A stretch of 64,000 nt of DNA from CBDBUR01 sp965209065 (GTDB lineage: Bacteria > Pseudomonadota > Alphaproteobacteria > JAPOUT01 > G958296285): contig OZ242373.1 in assembly GCA_965209065.1 (NCBI GenBank), positions 62,001 to 126,000 of the forward strand, given 5' to 3'. The notes beneath the pieces are model-generated. The model had not been told where the DNA came from. It searched no databases and was given only the letters and a program-made list of their open reading frames with translations. Each line of letters begins with the position of its first letter. Position 1 is the stretch's first letter. This document shows, piece by piece, positions 40,574 to 49,173 of the stretch. Made by a program: the position numbers and the translations under genes.

Positions 40574-40969
40574 ATGTCTAAAACAACGCAACTCGATAGA
40601 ACCTTGATGGAAATAGGTTATGCCGGCGCTTTTTATGGGATGCATTCCCTTGCGCTAGATATTTTTGATTTCTATCAAGCCCCGAACCACTCTTTTGAAA
40701 CTCAAACAGCGGCGGTGCTGGGGAAGGCTTTGGTCTTGATAGGGCAGAAGCGGAATGATGAGGCGGCTAAGGAAATAGAAACATTCATTCAGCACGCAGA
40801 GCAGACAGGAGAAACGACACCGGCGGAGGTAATGGTGTTTCTCATTTTAGCTTACAGAAAAGCTAAAAAGCATGGGGATAGAGTTGAGACTTTGTTGGGA
40901 GAGCTTTCTCAAATACCGAAGGAAGTCAATCATGCTGTCCATAGCGCAACGCAACAGCTGGCGAGTTAA
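40574..40969 (+). CDS. TPR-like T3SS protein, possibly SctG-type chaperone
   Basis: A 131-residue helical protein: FYGMHSLALDIFDFY, AAVLGKALVLIGQKRNDEAAKEI and VMVFLILAYRKAKKHGDRVETL form three helix pairs of TPR type. It is similar in size and position to the YscG/HrpB1-like group. The 3' end overlaps sctJ by 38 bases. In Yersinia this position holds SctI, but no inner-rod features are visible. Function unresolved. Confidence 0.6.
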   Translation: MSKTTQLDRTLMEIGYAGAFYGMHSLALDIFDFYQAPNHSFETQTAAVLGKALVLIGQKRNDEAAKEIETFIQHAEQTGETTPAEVMVFLILAYRKAKKHGDRVETLLGELSQIPKEVNHAVHSATQQLAS

Positions 40970-41789
40970 ACGCAAGGCTGCTCTTTTTTGTTTGTTGGCT
41001 CTTTTGGCTCTTGGCGCGTGCCAGAGCGAGCTTTACCACGCGGTGCCAGAGCGTGAAGCCAATATGATGGTTTCTATTCTGCAGCACCATTCTATTGAGG
41101 CTTACAAACAAGATAGCGAAACAAAAGGGTCTTATAGCATTTACGTGGAGAGCAATGAGTTTTCTAGAGCCGTTGAAGTTTTATCTGTGCAAGGCTATCC
41201 GCGGCGCATGCACGAAAATTTAGGCAAGCTGTTCGAGCCGTCAGGTCTTGTGCCCACGCAATTTGAAGAGCAAGTGCGATATATTTATGGCTTATCCGAA
41301 GAACTATCGCATACCATTTCCTTATTTGATGGCGTTGTAGAGAACCGCGTTCATATTGCTTTGCCCGACACGAATGAAAAAGAGGAACGAGGGCGTGTTT
41401 CGGTTTATATCAAATACGACCAAAATGTAGATTTTGATAGTTTGGTGCCACAAGTCAAAAAAATGATTTCTGATTCTATTGGGCATGTTGGATATAAAAA
41501 TGTTGAAGTGCTTGCCGTGCCCACCTATCTTCATAAAAATGAAGCACCGACACTTGTCGCGCATAAATTTCCCGCAGGTATTCGTGTGCTACCAGAGTAT
41601 TATAATTTCTTTATTGCTTTTTCTATTGCCATCTTTCTAATTATTCTGCAATTAGCCGGCGCGAGCTTTTGGTTCTTCAAGCAATGGCAAAAGGAAAATG
41701 AGAAAAACACACTTCAGGCAGACAAAGAGCAGAAGCGCATAGAAGGGCAAGCGACTCAACCCGATACACAATCTGGAGTCTCACAATGA
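40932..41789 (+). CDS. sctJ: T3SS inner-ring lipoprotein SctJ
   Basis: Forms the inner-membrane ring with SctD. ATG 40932 gives 285 residues with a lipoprotein signal: a basic start, a hydrophobic core and the lipobox ALGAC with Cys30. GAAGGAAG lies about six bases upstream. The periplasmic ring-building domain has EREANMMVSILQHHSIEAYK and YSIYVESNEFSRAVEVL, then FEEQVRYIYGLSEELSHTI, and a C-terminal membrane helix at about 220-246. All are family marks. It overlaps the previous gene by 38 bases and sctK by four. Confidence 0.93.
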   Translation: MLSIAQRNSWRVKRKAALFCLLALLALGACQSELYHAVPEREANMMVSILQHHSIEAYKQDSETKGSYSIYVESNEFSRAVEVLSVQGYPRRMHENLGKLFEPSGLVPTQFEEQVRYIYGLSEELSHTISLFDGVVENRVHIALPDTNEKEERGRVSVYIKYDQNVDFDSLVPQVKKMISDSIGHVGYKNVEVLAVPTYLHKNEAPTLVAHKFPAGIRVLPEYYNFFIAFSIAIFLIILQLAGASFWFFKQWQKENEKNTLQADKEQKRIEGQATQPDTQSGVSQ

Positions 41790-42457
41790 GTAGCACGCAA
41801 GCTCACTGGGTATTCATTTGTAACCCCGCCGCTTTGATGCACGCGGAGTGGAAGCCTTACCTGCCCAAGTGGGGCGTGCCTGAGAAATTGACCGAACCTT
41901 TATGGCGCGCGCGTCAAAGCAAGGGCACGCTCACGCGTTTTCTTGTTGAGCGGTTTAAGCTTGGCACGCGCGACTTACTGCATCCTAAAATAAAACAACG
42001 CGAATGCTTGCTCACCACGCAGGAGGAGTTTGAAAATAAGCTCATTAAAATGGGGTGCCTATTTTTTTATTCGGAGATAATCAAAACCATTGACGGCGCG
42101 CGCTTACGCGGGCTTAAAGATGAATTTGGTAATGAGAATTTTGATTTTTTGCGCGGCAGCTTGCATGCCTTGATTTCCCCGCCTTTTGCGGCTTTTATCG
42201 AGGCTTTTCGTCAAGCAAGGGGGGCTTCATTTGCGCTCACGCGGCAAAATGCGCTTCTTTTAGGGCTTGCGTTTTTACTTCAAGACCTGCCGTCTAGTTC
42301 GGATTTAATCACCCGAGTGTGTCTAAAATTGCCGCCACTTGCTGCTCAGCCTCGTCCCCCTGAAGGCTTCGCGCTTGTCCAAGACCAAATAGAAAGGGCG
42401 CGCGCAACACAGCGGGCAAGATTCAAGGTTGAATCTTTATGGGAGAAGCTACCATGA
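41786..42457 (+). CDS. sctK: T3SS sorting-platform protein SctK
   Basis: Cytoplasmic component linking the sorting platform to SctD. The 223-residue protein begins MSSTQAHWVFICNPAALMH, a pattern like YscK/OrgA (FNxxPAxYxH), and has no membrane segments. The position between sctJ and sctL is the conserved one. Starts with an ATGA overlap from sctJ and ends with an ATGA overlap into sctL. Sequence similarity in this family is low, so the call depends partly on synteny. Confidence 0.75.
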   Translation: MSSTQAHWVFICNPAALMHAEWKPYLPKWGVPEKLTEPLWRARQSKGTLTRFLVERFKLGTRDLLHPKIKQRECLLTTQEEFENKLIKMGCLFFYSEIIKTIDGARLRGLKDEFGNENFDFLRGSLHALISPPFAAFIEAFRQARGASFALTRQNALLLGLAFLLQDLPSSSDLITRVCLKLPPLAAQPRPPEGFALVQDQIERARATQRARFKVESLWEKLP

Positions 42458-43116
42458 TAATTCACAAAATAAAAAGCGGTGCTATTGCTATTGACGCGAA
42501 GGATAAAATTATTCGCAAAAGTCAATATGAAATTTTTTTGTCGGCGCGCGACACCTTGCGCACTATAAAACAAGAGCATCTATGTGCGCAGAAAAAAAAT
42601 GATGATACCTTTCACGCAATGGAGCAAAAGGGTTATGCGGCGGGGCAAGCGCGGGCGCAGCAAGAAGCTTTAGAGCAACATATTGAATTTTGCACGCAAG
42701 CTATTCATTGGGTAGAGAATTTGGAAGAAGAAATTTTTCTAGCCCTTAGTGCGGCGCTTGAAAAAATAATCGGTGCGATAGATACAAACACAGCACTAGA
42801 AAATATTATTAGAAAAACGCTGAAGCATTATATTCATTTGCCTGAATTGAAAATTTGCTTAGCGCCTGAACAAAAACCGATAGCGCAAAAAGTCATAGAG
42901 GAAATAGCGAAGGAGCATTCGGTGAAATCTATTTCTATCGAGACGGACGAAAGATTCCGTAAAAATGATTGTTTATTAGAGAGTCCTTTAGGCTCGGTAG
43001 ATGCGAGCTTAGAGGTTCAATTAGCTCAACTGAAAGCCTTGTTTGCTAAAATGCCAAAGCGCGCTCTATCCGTTGCCTCAAGTATAAAACAAGAGGAGTC
43101 CAATGTTAGCGACTAA
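42454..43116 (+). CDS. sctL: T3SS stator protein SctL
   Basis: FliH-like regulator of the SctN ATPase, joining it to SctQ. ATG 42454 overlaps the sctK stop by four bases and gives 220 residues (a start at 42439 would add five). Helical N-terminus (ARDTLRTIKQEHL, GYAAGQARAQQEALEQH), then FLALSAALEKIIGAIDTNTALENIIRKTLKHY and a C-terminal ISIETDERFRKNDCLLESPLGSVDASLEVQLAQL, which matches the FliH/YscL end. It overlaps sctN by 14 bases. Confidence 0.88.
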   Translation: MIIHKIKSGAIAIDAKDKIIRKSQYEIFLSARDTLRTIKQEHLCAQKKNDDTFHAMEQKGYAAGQARAQQEALEQHIEFCTQAIHWVENLEEEIFLALSAALEKIIGAIDTNTALENIIRKTLKHYIHLPELKICLAPEQKPIAQKVIEEIAKEHSVKSISIETDERFRKNDCLLESPLGSVDASLEVQLAQLKALFAKMPKRALSVASSIKQEESNVSD

Positions 43117-44476
43117 TTTTAATAATAATCCTTCCAATAATAACCCTTTAAGCCTTTTTACCGACAGGCTTAACGAGCATTTGCCCGACGTGCAAACGCT
43201 CAAGGTGGCGGGGCGCGTGATAGAAGTGGTTGGCACTTTGGTGAAAGCCTATGTGCCAAATGTCGAGATAGGTGAGATATGCCAGATGATAGATCCTGAA
43301 GAGGGGGTTATCGCGGAGGCGGAGATTGTCGGCTTTGTGGATAAGGCGGCTATTCTAACGATTTATGGCTCTCTGCTTGGCATTTCAACCGAGACAAAAA
43401 TTGTGCCGACCGGCAAGAGTCAGGAGATTGGAGTCGGCGAGCAGTTGTTAGGTCGCGTGATAGATGGCTTTGGTAATTCGCTAGAAAAAACAGAACAAGC
43501 AGAGCCGTTTGTGTTTGATACTTTTTATCCTATTTATCGCAATGCGCCTGACCCTTTAAGTAGGAAACTGATTGAAAAAGTATTGCCGCTTGGGATACGC
43601 GCTTTAGATGGTTTATTGAGTTGTGGTGAAGGGCAGAGGCTTGGTATTTTTGCGGCGGCGGGAGTTGGTAAATCGACTTTGCTATCGTCTCTGGTGCGCG
43701 GCGCGGATGCCGATGTGTTTGTGATAGCTCTCATCGGCGAGCGCGGTCGCGAAGTGCGCGAATTCATCGAGCATAGTTTAGGTGAGGAAAACAGAAAGAA
43801 GGCAGTTTTGATTGTTGCGACTTCGGACAAGTCATCGATGGAGCGTGCGCGCGCCGCTTATGTTGCCACGGCGATTGCCGAGTATTTTCGCGACCAGAGC
43901 AAGCGGGTATTGTTCTTGATGGATTCGGTGACGCGTTTTGCGCGAGCGCTCCGTGAGATTGGGTTAGCGGCGGGTGAGCCGCCGACACGGCGCGGCTTTC
44001 CGCCTTCTGTTTTCGCCACCCTGCCGAAGCTGATGGAGCGCGCCGGCACGAATGATAAGGGTTCTATCACGGCTTTTTACACGGTGCTGGTGGAGGGTGA
44101 CGATATGACCGAGCCGGTTGCCGACGAAACGCGTTCTATTTTGGACGGGCATATTATTTTATCGCGCGGGCTTGCTGAGCTGGGGCATTATCCGGCGATT
44201 GATGTTTTGCAAAGCGCTAGTCGCGTGATGAATCAAATCACGAACGACGACCACCAAGAGGCGGCACTTAAAATACGTGAGGCAATGGCGCTTTATCAGC
44301 AAAATGCTTTTCTTATTAAAATTGGCGAGTATCAAAAAGGCAATGACGAAAAAACCGATAAAGCGATTGCCGCTCATGAATTTATTAACAAATTTTTACA
44401 ACAAAAATCAGATGAGGTTAGCCCCTTGTCTTATACGCTTGAGGCGATGGAAGCCATTATGGACGAGGCGTTATGA
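43103..44476 (+). CDS. sctN: T3SS ATPase SctN
   Basis: Hexameric ATPase that unfolds and detaches effectors from chaperones. The 457-residue protein has Walker A GIFAAAGVGKST (Lys190), the GERGREVREFIE motif, Walker B VLFLMDSVTRFARA, the PPTRRGFPPSVFATLP segment and GSITAFYTVLVEGDDMTEPVADE, typical of FliI/YscN. The N-terminal beta barrel and C-terminal helical domain are complete. Its start overlaps sctL, and its TGA overlaps the ATG of the SctO-SctC fusion. Non-flagellar by neighbourhood. Confidence 0.96.
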   Translation: MLATNFNNNPSNNNPLSLFTDRLNEHLPDVQTLKVAGRVIEVVGTLVKAYVPNVEIGEICQMIDPEEGVIAEAEIVGFVDKAAILTIYGSLLGISTETKIVPTGKSQEIGVGEQLLGRVIDGFGNSLEKTEQAEPFVFDTFYPIYRNAPDPLSRKLIEKVLPLGIRALDGLLSCGEGQRLGIFAAAGVGKSTLLSSLVRGADADVFVIALIGERGREVREFIEHSLGEENRKKAVLIVATSDKSSMERARAAYVATAIAEYFRDQSKRVLFLMDSVTRFARALREIGLAAGEPPTRRGFPPSVFATLPKLMERAGTNDKGSITAFYTVLVEGDDMTEPVADETRSILDGHIILSRGLAELGHYPAIDVLQSASRVMNQITNDDHQEAALKIREAMALYQQNAFLIKIGEYQKGNDEKTDKAIAAHEFINKFLQQKSDEVSPLSYTLEAMEAIMDEAL

Positions 44477-46581
44477 TTGAAAAGCAGTTATTACAAATCA
44501 GAGAGTATCGTCATCAAAAGGCGGAGCGTGTTTTGGCACAAGCCCACCGCGCCCTTGCGGTAGAAAAAGAGCGTTTAGCCAAAGCGCGCAGCAACTTGGA
44601 AAGTTTTATTCCCCGTCATAAACAGATGGTTGCTGATTTATATCAAAAGCTTTTGTATAAGAAAATTACTCTTAGAAAATTAGAAGAAACACGTCTCACA
44701 GAGGCAAAGCTTAATGAAAGGTTAGCGGGGCTCAAGGCTGATATTGAAACGACAAAAGAAAAAATAAAAGAAAAGCAAGACAAGGTAGAAAAAGCTAAGC
44801 AAGCACTTGCTATTGCGCAAAAACAATTAAATAAGGCAGAGGAAATCATTTCATTAAAGCAAGAAGAAATAAAGAAAAAGCAGATGAGCAGAGAGAATGC
44901 TATTTTAGATGAATTTAGAACGATAAAAAAACTTCTTCCTGCTTTATGTTGTTTGGTGTTTATATTTTCTGTGCCCGCTTCTATCTTGGCTAAAGTAGAG
45001 GAGGAAACTTTCTATCGTGCCATCAATCAAAACCTACCTTTATTGCTAGAAGATATTGCTGCGCGCTTTAACTTAACATTAAAGATAGAAAACATTCCTA
45101 ATCGTAGAGTCAATGGCGAATATGCGATACATCACTTGCCGCAATTTTTAGATAAGCTCACGCAACAGCATAAGCTAGATTGGTTTATCAGCAAAAAGAT
45201 ACTTTATATTTTGCCGCGCCGTTCCCGCGTGATGCGCGCTTTCGATTTTGCCAGCGCACGCCAGATGGAAGGTTTTTATCACCATCTCAAGCAGAAATCC
45301 AAAATAATGATAAACCTCTTTCCCCATAAGCGTTTAGCTGACGAGGCGAAGCTGGTTTTCACCGCGCCTGAAGTTTTTTTGCGTCTGCTCGCAACGGAGA
45401 GGAAGGATTATCTTAATGGTGTGTTCGATAGAGCGAAGGCGGTCGAAAACAAAAAAAGCCATGTTATGTCTCACGCTAAAACGGGTTATGGCATAATGAT
45501 ATTTCATCTTGAAAACGCATGGGCGGCGGACAAGGAGTATCAGTTTGCCGACAACGTTTATTCTGTGCCGGGTGTCGCATCGATTGTGCGCGGTCTAACC
45601 GGTGCGGGCGGCGAGGCGAAGCAGCAAAGTGCGCCGGCGCCGCCGCGCGGGTCGCTTTCGGCTTTGACGCCGCTCGCGGCGGAGCGGAGGACTCAGCAAG
45701 CACCGCAGGCTTCGGGGCAGAATCAGGCTAAAAGGAGCGGAAATCAGGACGAAAACCCGCAAATGACCGTCCTTGCCGACGAGCGTTTGAACGCCGTGTT
45801 GGTTCACGACTCTTACGAGAAATACGATTATTACAAAGAGCTTATTCATCATTTAGACAAGGCATCGTCTTTGGTTGAAATAGAGGCGATGATTGTGGAT
45901 GTTGCCAAAAACCATATTAGCGATTTGGGAATTAGCTGGCGTGGCACTCAGGGGAAGGCGAGCGCGGGTTTTGGCGAAGTGGGCGAGAGTTTAACGCAGG
46001 GCTCTATTGGTTTTGCTTTTGGGCTCGGCGGTTTGGCGACGGCGCTTTCTACAAATTTGAATGGCTTGCTTGCGAAGATAAATTTTTTAGAAACTCGTGG
46101 GGATAGTCGCATTATTTCGCGCCCTTCGGTAACGACAATGGATAATTTAGAGGCGGTGATTAACACGACACAGCGTTTTTACGTTAGAGTGGAAGGCTAT
46201 CAAGATTCTTCGCTCTATCCGGTAGAGGCGGGCACGACCTTGAAAGTAACGCCTCATATTATACGCAGTAGCAACCCTAAACTGCCGCCACAGATTCGCC
46301 TTTTCGTTACGATTGAAGATGGCGCGATTGATACATCAGAAAACGCGGCGGTGGATAACCTGCCTTCGGTGCAAGAAAATAAAGTAAAGACTCAAGCCGT
46401 TGTTGAACAGGGCGAAAGCCTTTTGATTGGCGGTCATATTCACACTACGCGCTCGGAGTCGACTTCTCGCGTGCCGATTTTAGGTTATATTCCGCTCATC
46501 GGTTATTTGTTTAGCACACGAAATTCAACTGAACGAAAATTCATTCGTTTGTTTATCATCAAACCAAGAGTGTATAAATGA
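44473..46581 (+). CDS. SctO stalk protein fused in frame to SctC secretin
   Basis: A 702-residue reading frame. Residues 1-137 are an uninterrupted, highly charged coiled coil like SctO/FliJ, which sits under the SctN ATPase, and the position right after sctN fits. Residues 138-173 are a secretin signal peptide (basic, then LLPALCCLVFIFSVPASILA). Residues 174-702 are an SctC secretin: N-terminal ring domains (about 180-380), a Pro/Ala/Gln-rich insert at about 390-430, and the secretin barrel ending GYIPLIGYLFSTRNSTERKF. No stop separates the parts. An ATG at 44884 (residue 138) could start SctC alone. Either a real fusion cut by signal peptidase or overlapping in-frame products. Confidence 0.88.
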   Translation: MIEKQLLQIREYRHQKAERVLAQAHRALAVEKERLAKARSNLESFIPRHKQMVADLYQKLLYKKITLRKLEETRLTEAKLNERLAGLKADIETTKEKIKEKQDKVEKAKQALAIAQKQLNKAEEIISLKQEEIKKKQMSRENAILDEFRTIKKLLPALCCLVFIFSVPASILAKVEEETFYRAINQNLPLLLEDIAARFNLTLKIENIPNRRVNGEYAIHHLPQFLDKLTQQHKLDWFISKKILYILPRRSRVMRAFDFASARQMEGFYHHLKQKSKIMINLFPHKRLADEAKLVFTAPEVFLRLLATERKDYLNGVFDRAKAVENKKSHVMSHAKTGYGIMIFHLENAWAADKEYQFADNVYSVPGVASIVRGLTGAGGEAKQQSAPAPPRGSLSALTPLAAERRTQQAPQASGQNQAKRSGNQDENPQMTVLADERLNAVLVHDSYEKYDYYKELIHHLDKASSLVEIEAMIVDVAKNHISDLGISWRGTQGKASAGFGEVGESLTQGSIGFAFGLGGLATALSTNLNGLLAKINFLETRGDSRIISRPSVTTMDNLEAVINTTQRFYVRVEGYQDSSLYPVEAGTTLKVTPHIIRSSNPKLPPQIRLFVTIEDGAIDTSENAAVDNLPSVQENKVKTQAVVEQGESLLIGGHIHTTRSESTSRVPILGYIPLIGYLFSTRNSTERKFIRLFIIKPRVYK
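44884..44991 (+). other. Internal ATG and signal peptide of SctC inside the fusion
   Basis: ATG 44884 is residue 138 of the long frame. Purine-rich sequence AAGAAATAAAGAAAAAGCAG precedes it, with no strong consensus ribosome site. Translation from here would give a 565-residue pre-secretin with a 36-residue signal peptide ending in SILA, a normal length for SctC. The segment is consistent with a cleavable Sec signal. Confidence 0.6.
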
Positions 46582-46588
46582 GGGCATT

Positions 46589-46894
46589 ATGAGTAAAAAC
46601 ATTATACAAGTGCCTTATCGGCTCGATGAATCAAGCAAAACTTTCTTTGATGAACATCAAGCGCAACTACAAGAAGGAAATATTATTTTAGATTTATCCT
46701 CTGTGCGTTATTTCAATTTTTCAGGCGTTCGCTTTCTTTTAAGCCTTATCAAAAAGTGTTATGCACGTCCAGTTTCCATCAAGCAGGCTTCTATTTGGCT
46801 TTACGTGCCGCAGCCCAAACTTGCCGCGCTTTTGAACCTAATGCAATTTAACAAAATCACCCCCTTCACCAATCATTTAGACAAGGAGATATAA
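46589..46894 (+). CDS. STAS-domain protein in the T3SS operon
   Basis: A 101-residue protein with a STAS-like core: IILDLSSVRYFNFSGVRFLLSLIKK is like the strand-helix with the phosphorylatable Ser of anti-sigma-factor antagonists (DLSxVxxxxSxGxxxLL), and LAALLNLMQFNKITPF is the closing helix. It begins seven bases after the secretin stop and precedes the 482-residue protein by two bases. A role in partner-switching control of secretion or expression is possible; there is no anti-sigma kinase nearby. Confidence 0.7.
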   Translation: MSKNIIQVPYRLDESSKTFFDEHQAQLQEGNIILDLSSVRYFNFSGVRFLLSLIKKCYARPVSIKQASIWLYVPQPKLAALLNLMQFNKITPFTNHLDKEI

Positions 46895-46896
46895 TC

Positions 46897-48345
46897 ATGG
46901 CAAGAACATCAAGAGTGAGTAGTAGATTCAATCTACTTAATTTATTTCGCCCGCGCAGAAATCAGTTTTATGGACGCATCAGGAACGGCTTGCCGCCTCG
47001 GCTGCGGCGCTCGGCTGCTTTAGAGCGCCAGAGCCAAGCCCTTCACACGAGGCTTTCAACACGCAAGGTGCAATCGGTTTTTGCTCCGCCAAATCAAATC
47101 GATAGAGTGGATGGCGCTTCCGATGCACACCATATGGTTAATATCATTAAACGTGGCAAACCTGATGCCATCTTACAAGCCGCCTTCCAAACATCAAACA
47201 ACCCTATGCTAGACAGCGGAGAGCCCGATGCTTATACCGGATATTTCTTTAGTGGTTTTTATGGCGAGCTCGAGAATATGTCGAATAGGGATATAGCAAA
47301 ATTACATCGCCAATTAAACAGCAACAAGATGAGGCAGTTGCGTGGAGGATTAGTCTTGGGCGGGAATCAAGGGTTTCAACAGCCCTTGGGCGAGGAAGAG
47401 GTAGGCATTCGCGGCGAGCTTAAAAATACGCGCAGACATCTAGAGGCGATGAATAGCATGCTCGTGGCTGAGATGGATAAACGCGGTATGAAGTTGAAAG
47501 ACTCAGATTTTGGCAAAGCGCCCGCGCTCCAAAGCTGGCGCGGGGCTCAAAAGACGCAAAAGCAGCTGCTGCGCTTTAGTGGCCATATTGACTCGCAGAT
47601 TACCTCTGCCCAAGGTCACGCGACCAATAAAGCGATGCGAGAGATAAGAGATAATTTCACCAAGTTATCTGCAGAATCGGAGGGGGTTAAGGTTGCTCAT
47701 CAGGAAGGGGGTGTCGGTCATCTTGTGTTGAACGATGAAAGCTCAAAGGAGCTCAATGTGTCTGACATTTACATCACGGATTTTGGGCGCGGGGATAGAA
47801 AATTTGTTTCCGCTGATGGCGCGCAGAAAACAAATGTGCAGTTAGGGTTTGACAGCAGAGATAGGGCGCAAATATCCAACCATTTAACAGAATTCTGCGA
47901 GCCGACCGGCGCAGAGCAAGCGAAAAACACACCTGCGGCGAATGCTGACTTGAGTGCTAATCAAGCGCGCCGCCTTCAGGCTGTTTTGACTCAGCAAACG
48001 GTCGCGCCGATTTATACAATGCAAGCGCGTGGGAAGTTTGGTCGCCCGCCGACATTCAATCGCAACCGACAGGACGCTAAAGATATGATGTCGGGTTCAA
48101 GCGATTATAGTTTTACGATAACAAGAAAAGCGAGCGGCAATGTTGAAGTGCATTTGATGCAACGACTACGCCCACTCGCCTTTCACTATCATAAGGGGAG
48201 CGCGCGAGAACCGAACCAAATAAATATAGATAATAAAAAATCTTATATTCGGTCGGATTTAAGTATTATTGTGCCGCGTCAAAAAAGTGCGGCGCCGATT
48301 ATACGTCAATTCACGTATAACACCCATATTGTAGAGAAAGATTAA
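46897..48345 (+). CDS. Unknown 482-residue protein, candidate T3SS effector
   Basis: Last gene of the plus-strand T3SS operon. The N-terminal 70 residues are very basic and Ser/Arg-rich (NLFRPRRNQFYGR and following), the kind of region that carries a secretion signal. The rest is mixed helix and strand with no membrane segment: MSNRDIAKLHRQLNSNKMRQL, YITDFGRGDRKFVSADG, and a C-terminal beta-rich SYIRSDLSIIVPRQ. I recognise no family. It overlaps a convergent CesT-like chaperone gene by four bases. Effector or secreted regulator are the likely options. Confidence 0.6.
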   Translation: MARTSRVSSRFNLLNLFRPRRNQFYGRIRNGLPPRLRRSAALERQSQALHTRLSTRKVQSVFAPPNQIDRVDGASDAHHMVNIIKRGKPDAILQAAFQTSNNPMLDSGEPDAYTGYFFSGFYGELENMSNRDIAKLHRQLNSNKMRQLRGGLVLGGNQGFQQPLGEEEVGIRGELKNTRRHLEAMNSMLVAEMDKRGMKLKDSDFGKAPALQSWRGAQKTQKQLLRFSGHIDSQITSAQGHATNKAMREIRDNFTKLSAESEGVKVAHQEGGVGHLVLNDESSKELNVSDIYITDFGRGDRKFVSADGAQKTNVQLGFDSRDRAQISNHLTEFCEPTGAEQAKNTPAANADLSANQARRLQAVLTQQTVAPIYTMQARGKFGRPPTFNRNRQDAKDMMSGSSDYSFTITRKASGNVEVHLMQRLRPLAFHYHKGSAREPNQINIDNKKSYIRSDLSIIVPRQKSAAPIIRQFTYNTHIVEKD

Positions 48346-48887
48346 ACGCGCACGCCGGCAAGGTTATTGGGTTTGCCCCCGTTGGCGTTGGTGTTGGCAG
48401 TAGTGTTTTCTTGTTCCACATCGTTTTCTTTCCAAACCAAAACACCGTTATGTAAGCGCGAAGACCACTGCTCTAGGACATTGACGAATTTTTCCATTTC
48501 AATTTCTATGGCTTCTAACGTTAATTGCGAGGCGGATAGGGGCTTTAGCAATAAAATTTCGCTATGCTCTTTATCAAACGCAAAGCTGACTCCGCGCATC
48601 ATTTTCCCTGATAGATTGCTTTGTAAAAGCTGCTGATAAAAATAAACAGCTTCCTTGTCATTTTGTTTTTCAGGCTTGGGGCATAAGACCGCGATAAGAT
48701 ATAAAGTGTGCACGTGGTCAGCTTCAAAATCAAGCGCTTGGAATTCGACAAGAAATCTATCATCGAAAACCAGCGATGCCGAACGATTTTCATCTAAGCT
48801 AAAATTGCCGAGCCCTATGTTTTGTCCAAATTGCATCAGGGTTTGGTTTAATTGATCTAAGGGGATAGCTAGTAAAGTATTATTCAT
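48342..48887 (-). CDS. CesT/SycE-like class I T3SS chaperone
   Basis: A 181-residue acidic protein. MNNTLLAIPLDQLNQTLMQFGQNIGLGNFSLDENRSASLVFDDRFLVEF resembles the first helix and sheet of CesT-type effector chaperones, and EIEMEKFVNVLEQWSSRL the last helix. It has an Asn/Thr-rich tail not usual in the family. It ends the minus-strand needle operon and faces the 482-residue gene. Possible clients: the SopB-like effector or the 482-residue protein. Confidence 0.75.
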   Translation of the reverse strand: MNNTLLAIPLDQLNQTLMQFGQNIGLGNFSLDENRSASLVFDDRFLVEFQALDFEADHVHTLYLIAVLCPKPEKQNDKEAVYFYQQLLQSNLSGKMMRGVSFAFDKEHSEILLLKPLSASQLTLEAIEIEMEKFVNVLEQWSSRLHNGVLVWKENDVEQENTTANTNANGGKPNNLAGVRV

Positions 48888-48903
48888 CGTTTAGGTCTCC
48901 TAT

Positions 48904-49173
48904 TTACGATTGGACGAGTTGCGAAAGTCTTGAAAAAAAGGATTTTTCTTCTTGTGTGAAACGTTGAGGCTCAAGGGTTTCGAGTTTAGCGTGTGCGCTT
49001 GCCCGCGCGCCTAAATGCCAAAGGCATAAAATAGCGGCAAGCTGCCAGCTTTGCTTTTTGTTTTCTAGCTCACTCAAGAGCTCATACACTGGCAGAGCTT
49101 CGGCGAAGCGGCGCACCGCGATGCGATTGTAAGCGAAAATTTCTAACGTGCTGATGTCTTGCTGGTCAAACAT
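48904..49173 (-). CDS. SctG-like needle chaperone (TPR-type)
   Basis: An 89-residue helical protein (LEIFAYNRIAVRRFAEALPVYELLSEL, WQLAAILCLWHLGARASAHAKLETL) of a single TPR-plus fold, as in YscG/EscG needle-subunit chaperones. It lies one base from the 125-residue gene, downstream of the needle gene and a YscE-like gene, as in the Yersinia yscEFG order. That context raises confidence. Confidence 0.65.
   Translation of the reverse strand: MFDQQDISTLEIFAYNRIAVRRFAEALPVYELLSELENKKQSWQLAAILCLWHLGARASAHAKLETLEPQRFTQEEKSFFSRLSQLVQS

Noticed and set aside
44880..44995. Frameshift or missed stop as the cause of the SctO-SctC fusion
   Set aside because: The frame is continuous and both parts are intact, and no error is visible; still listed as the main alternative.
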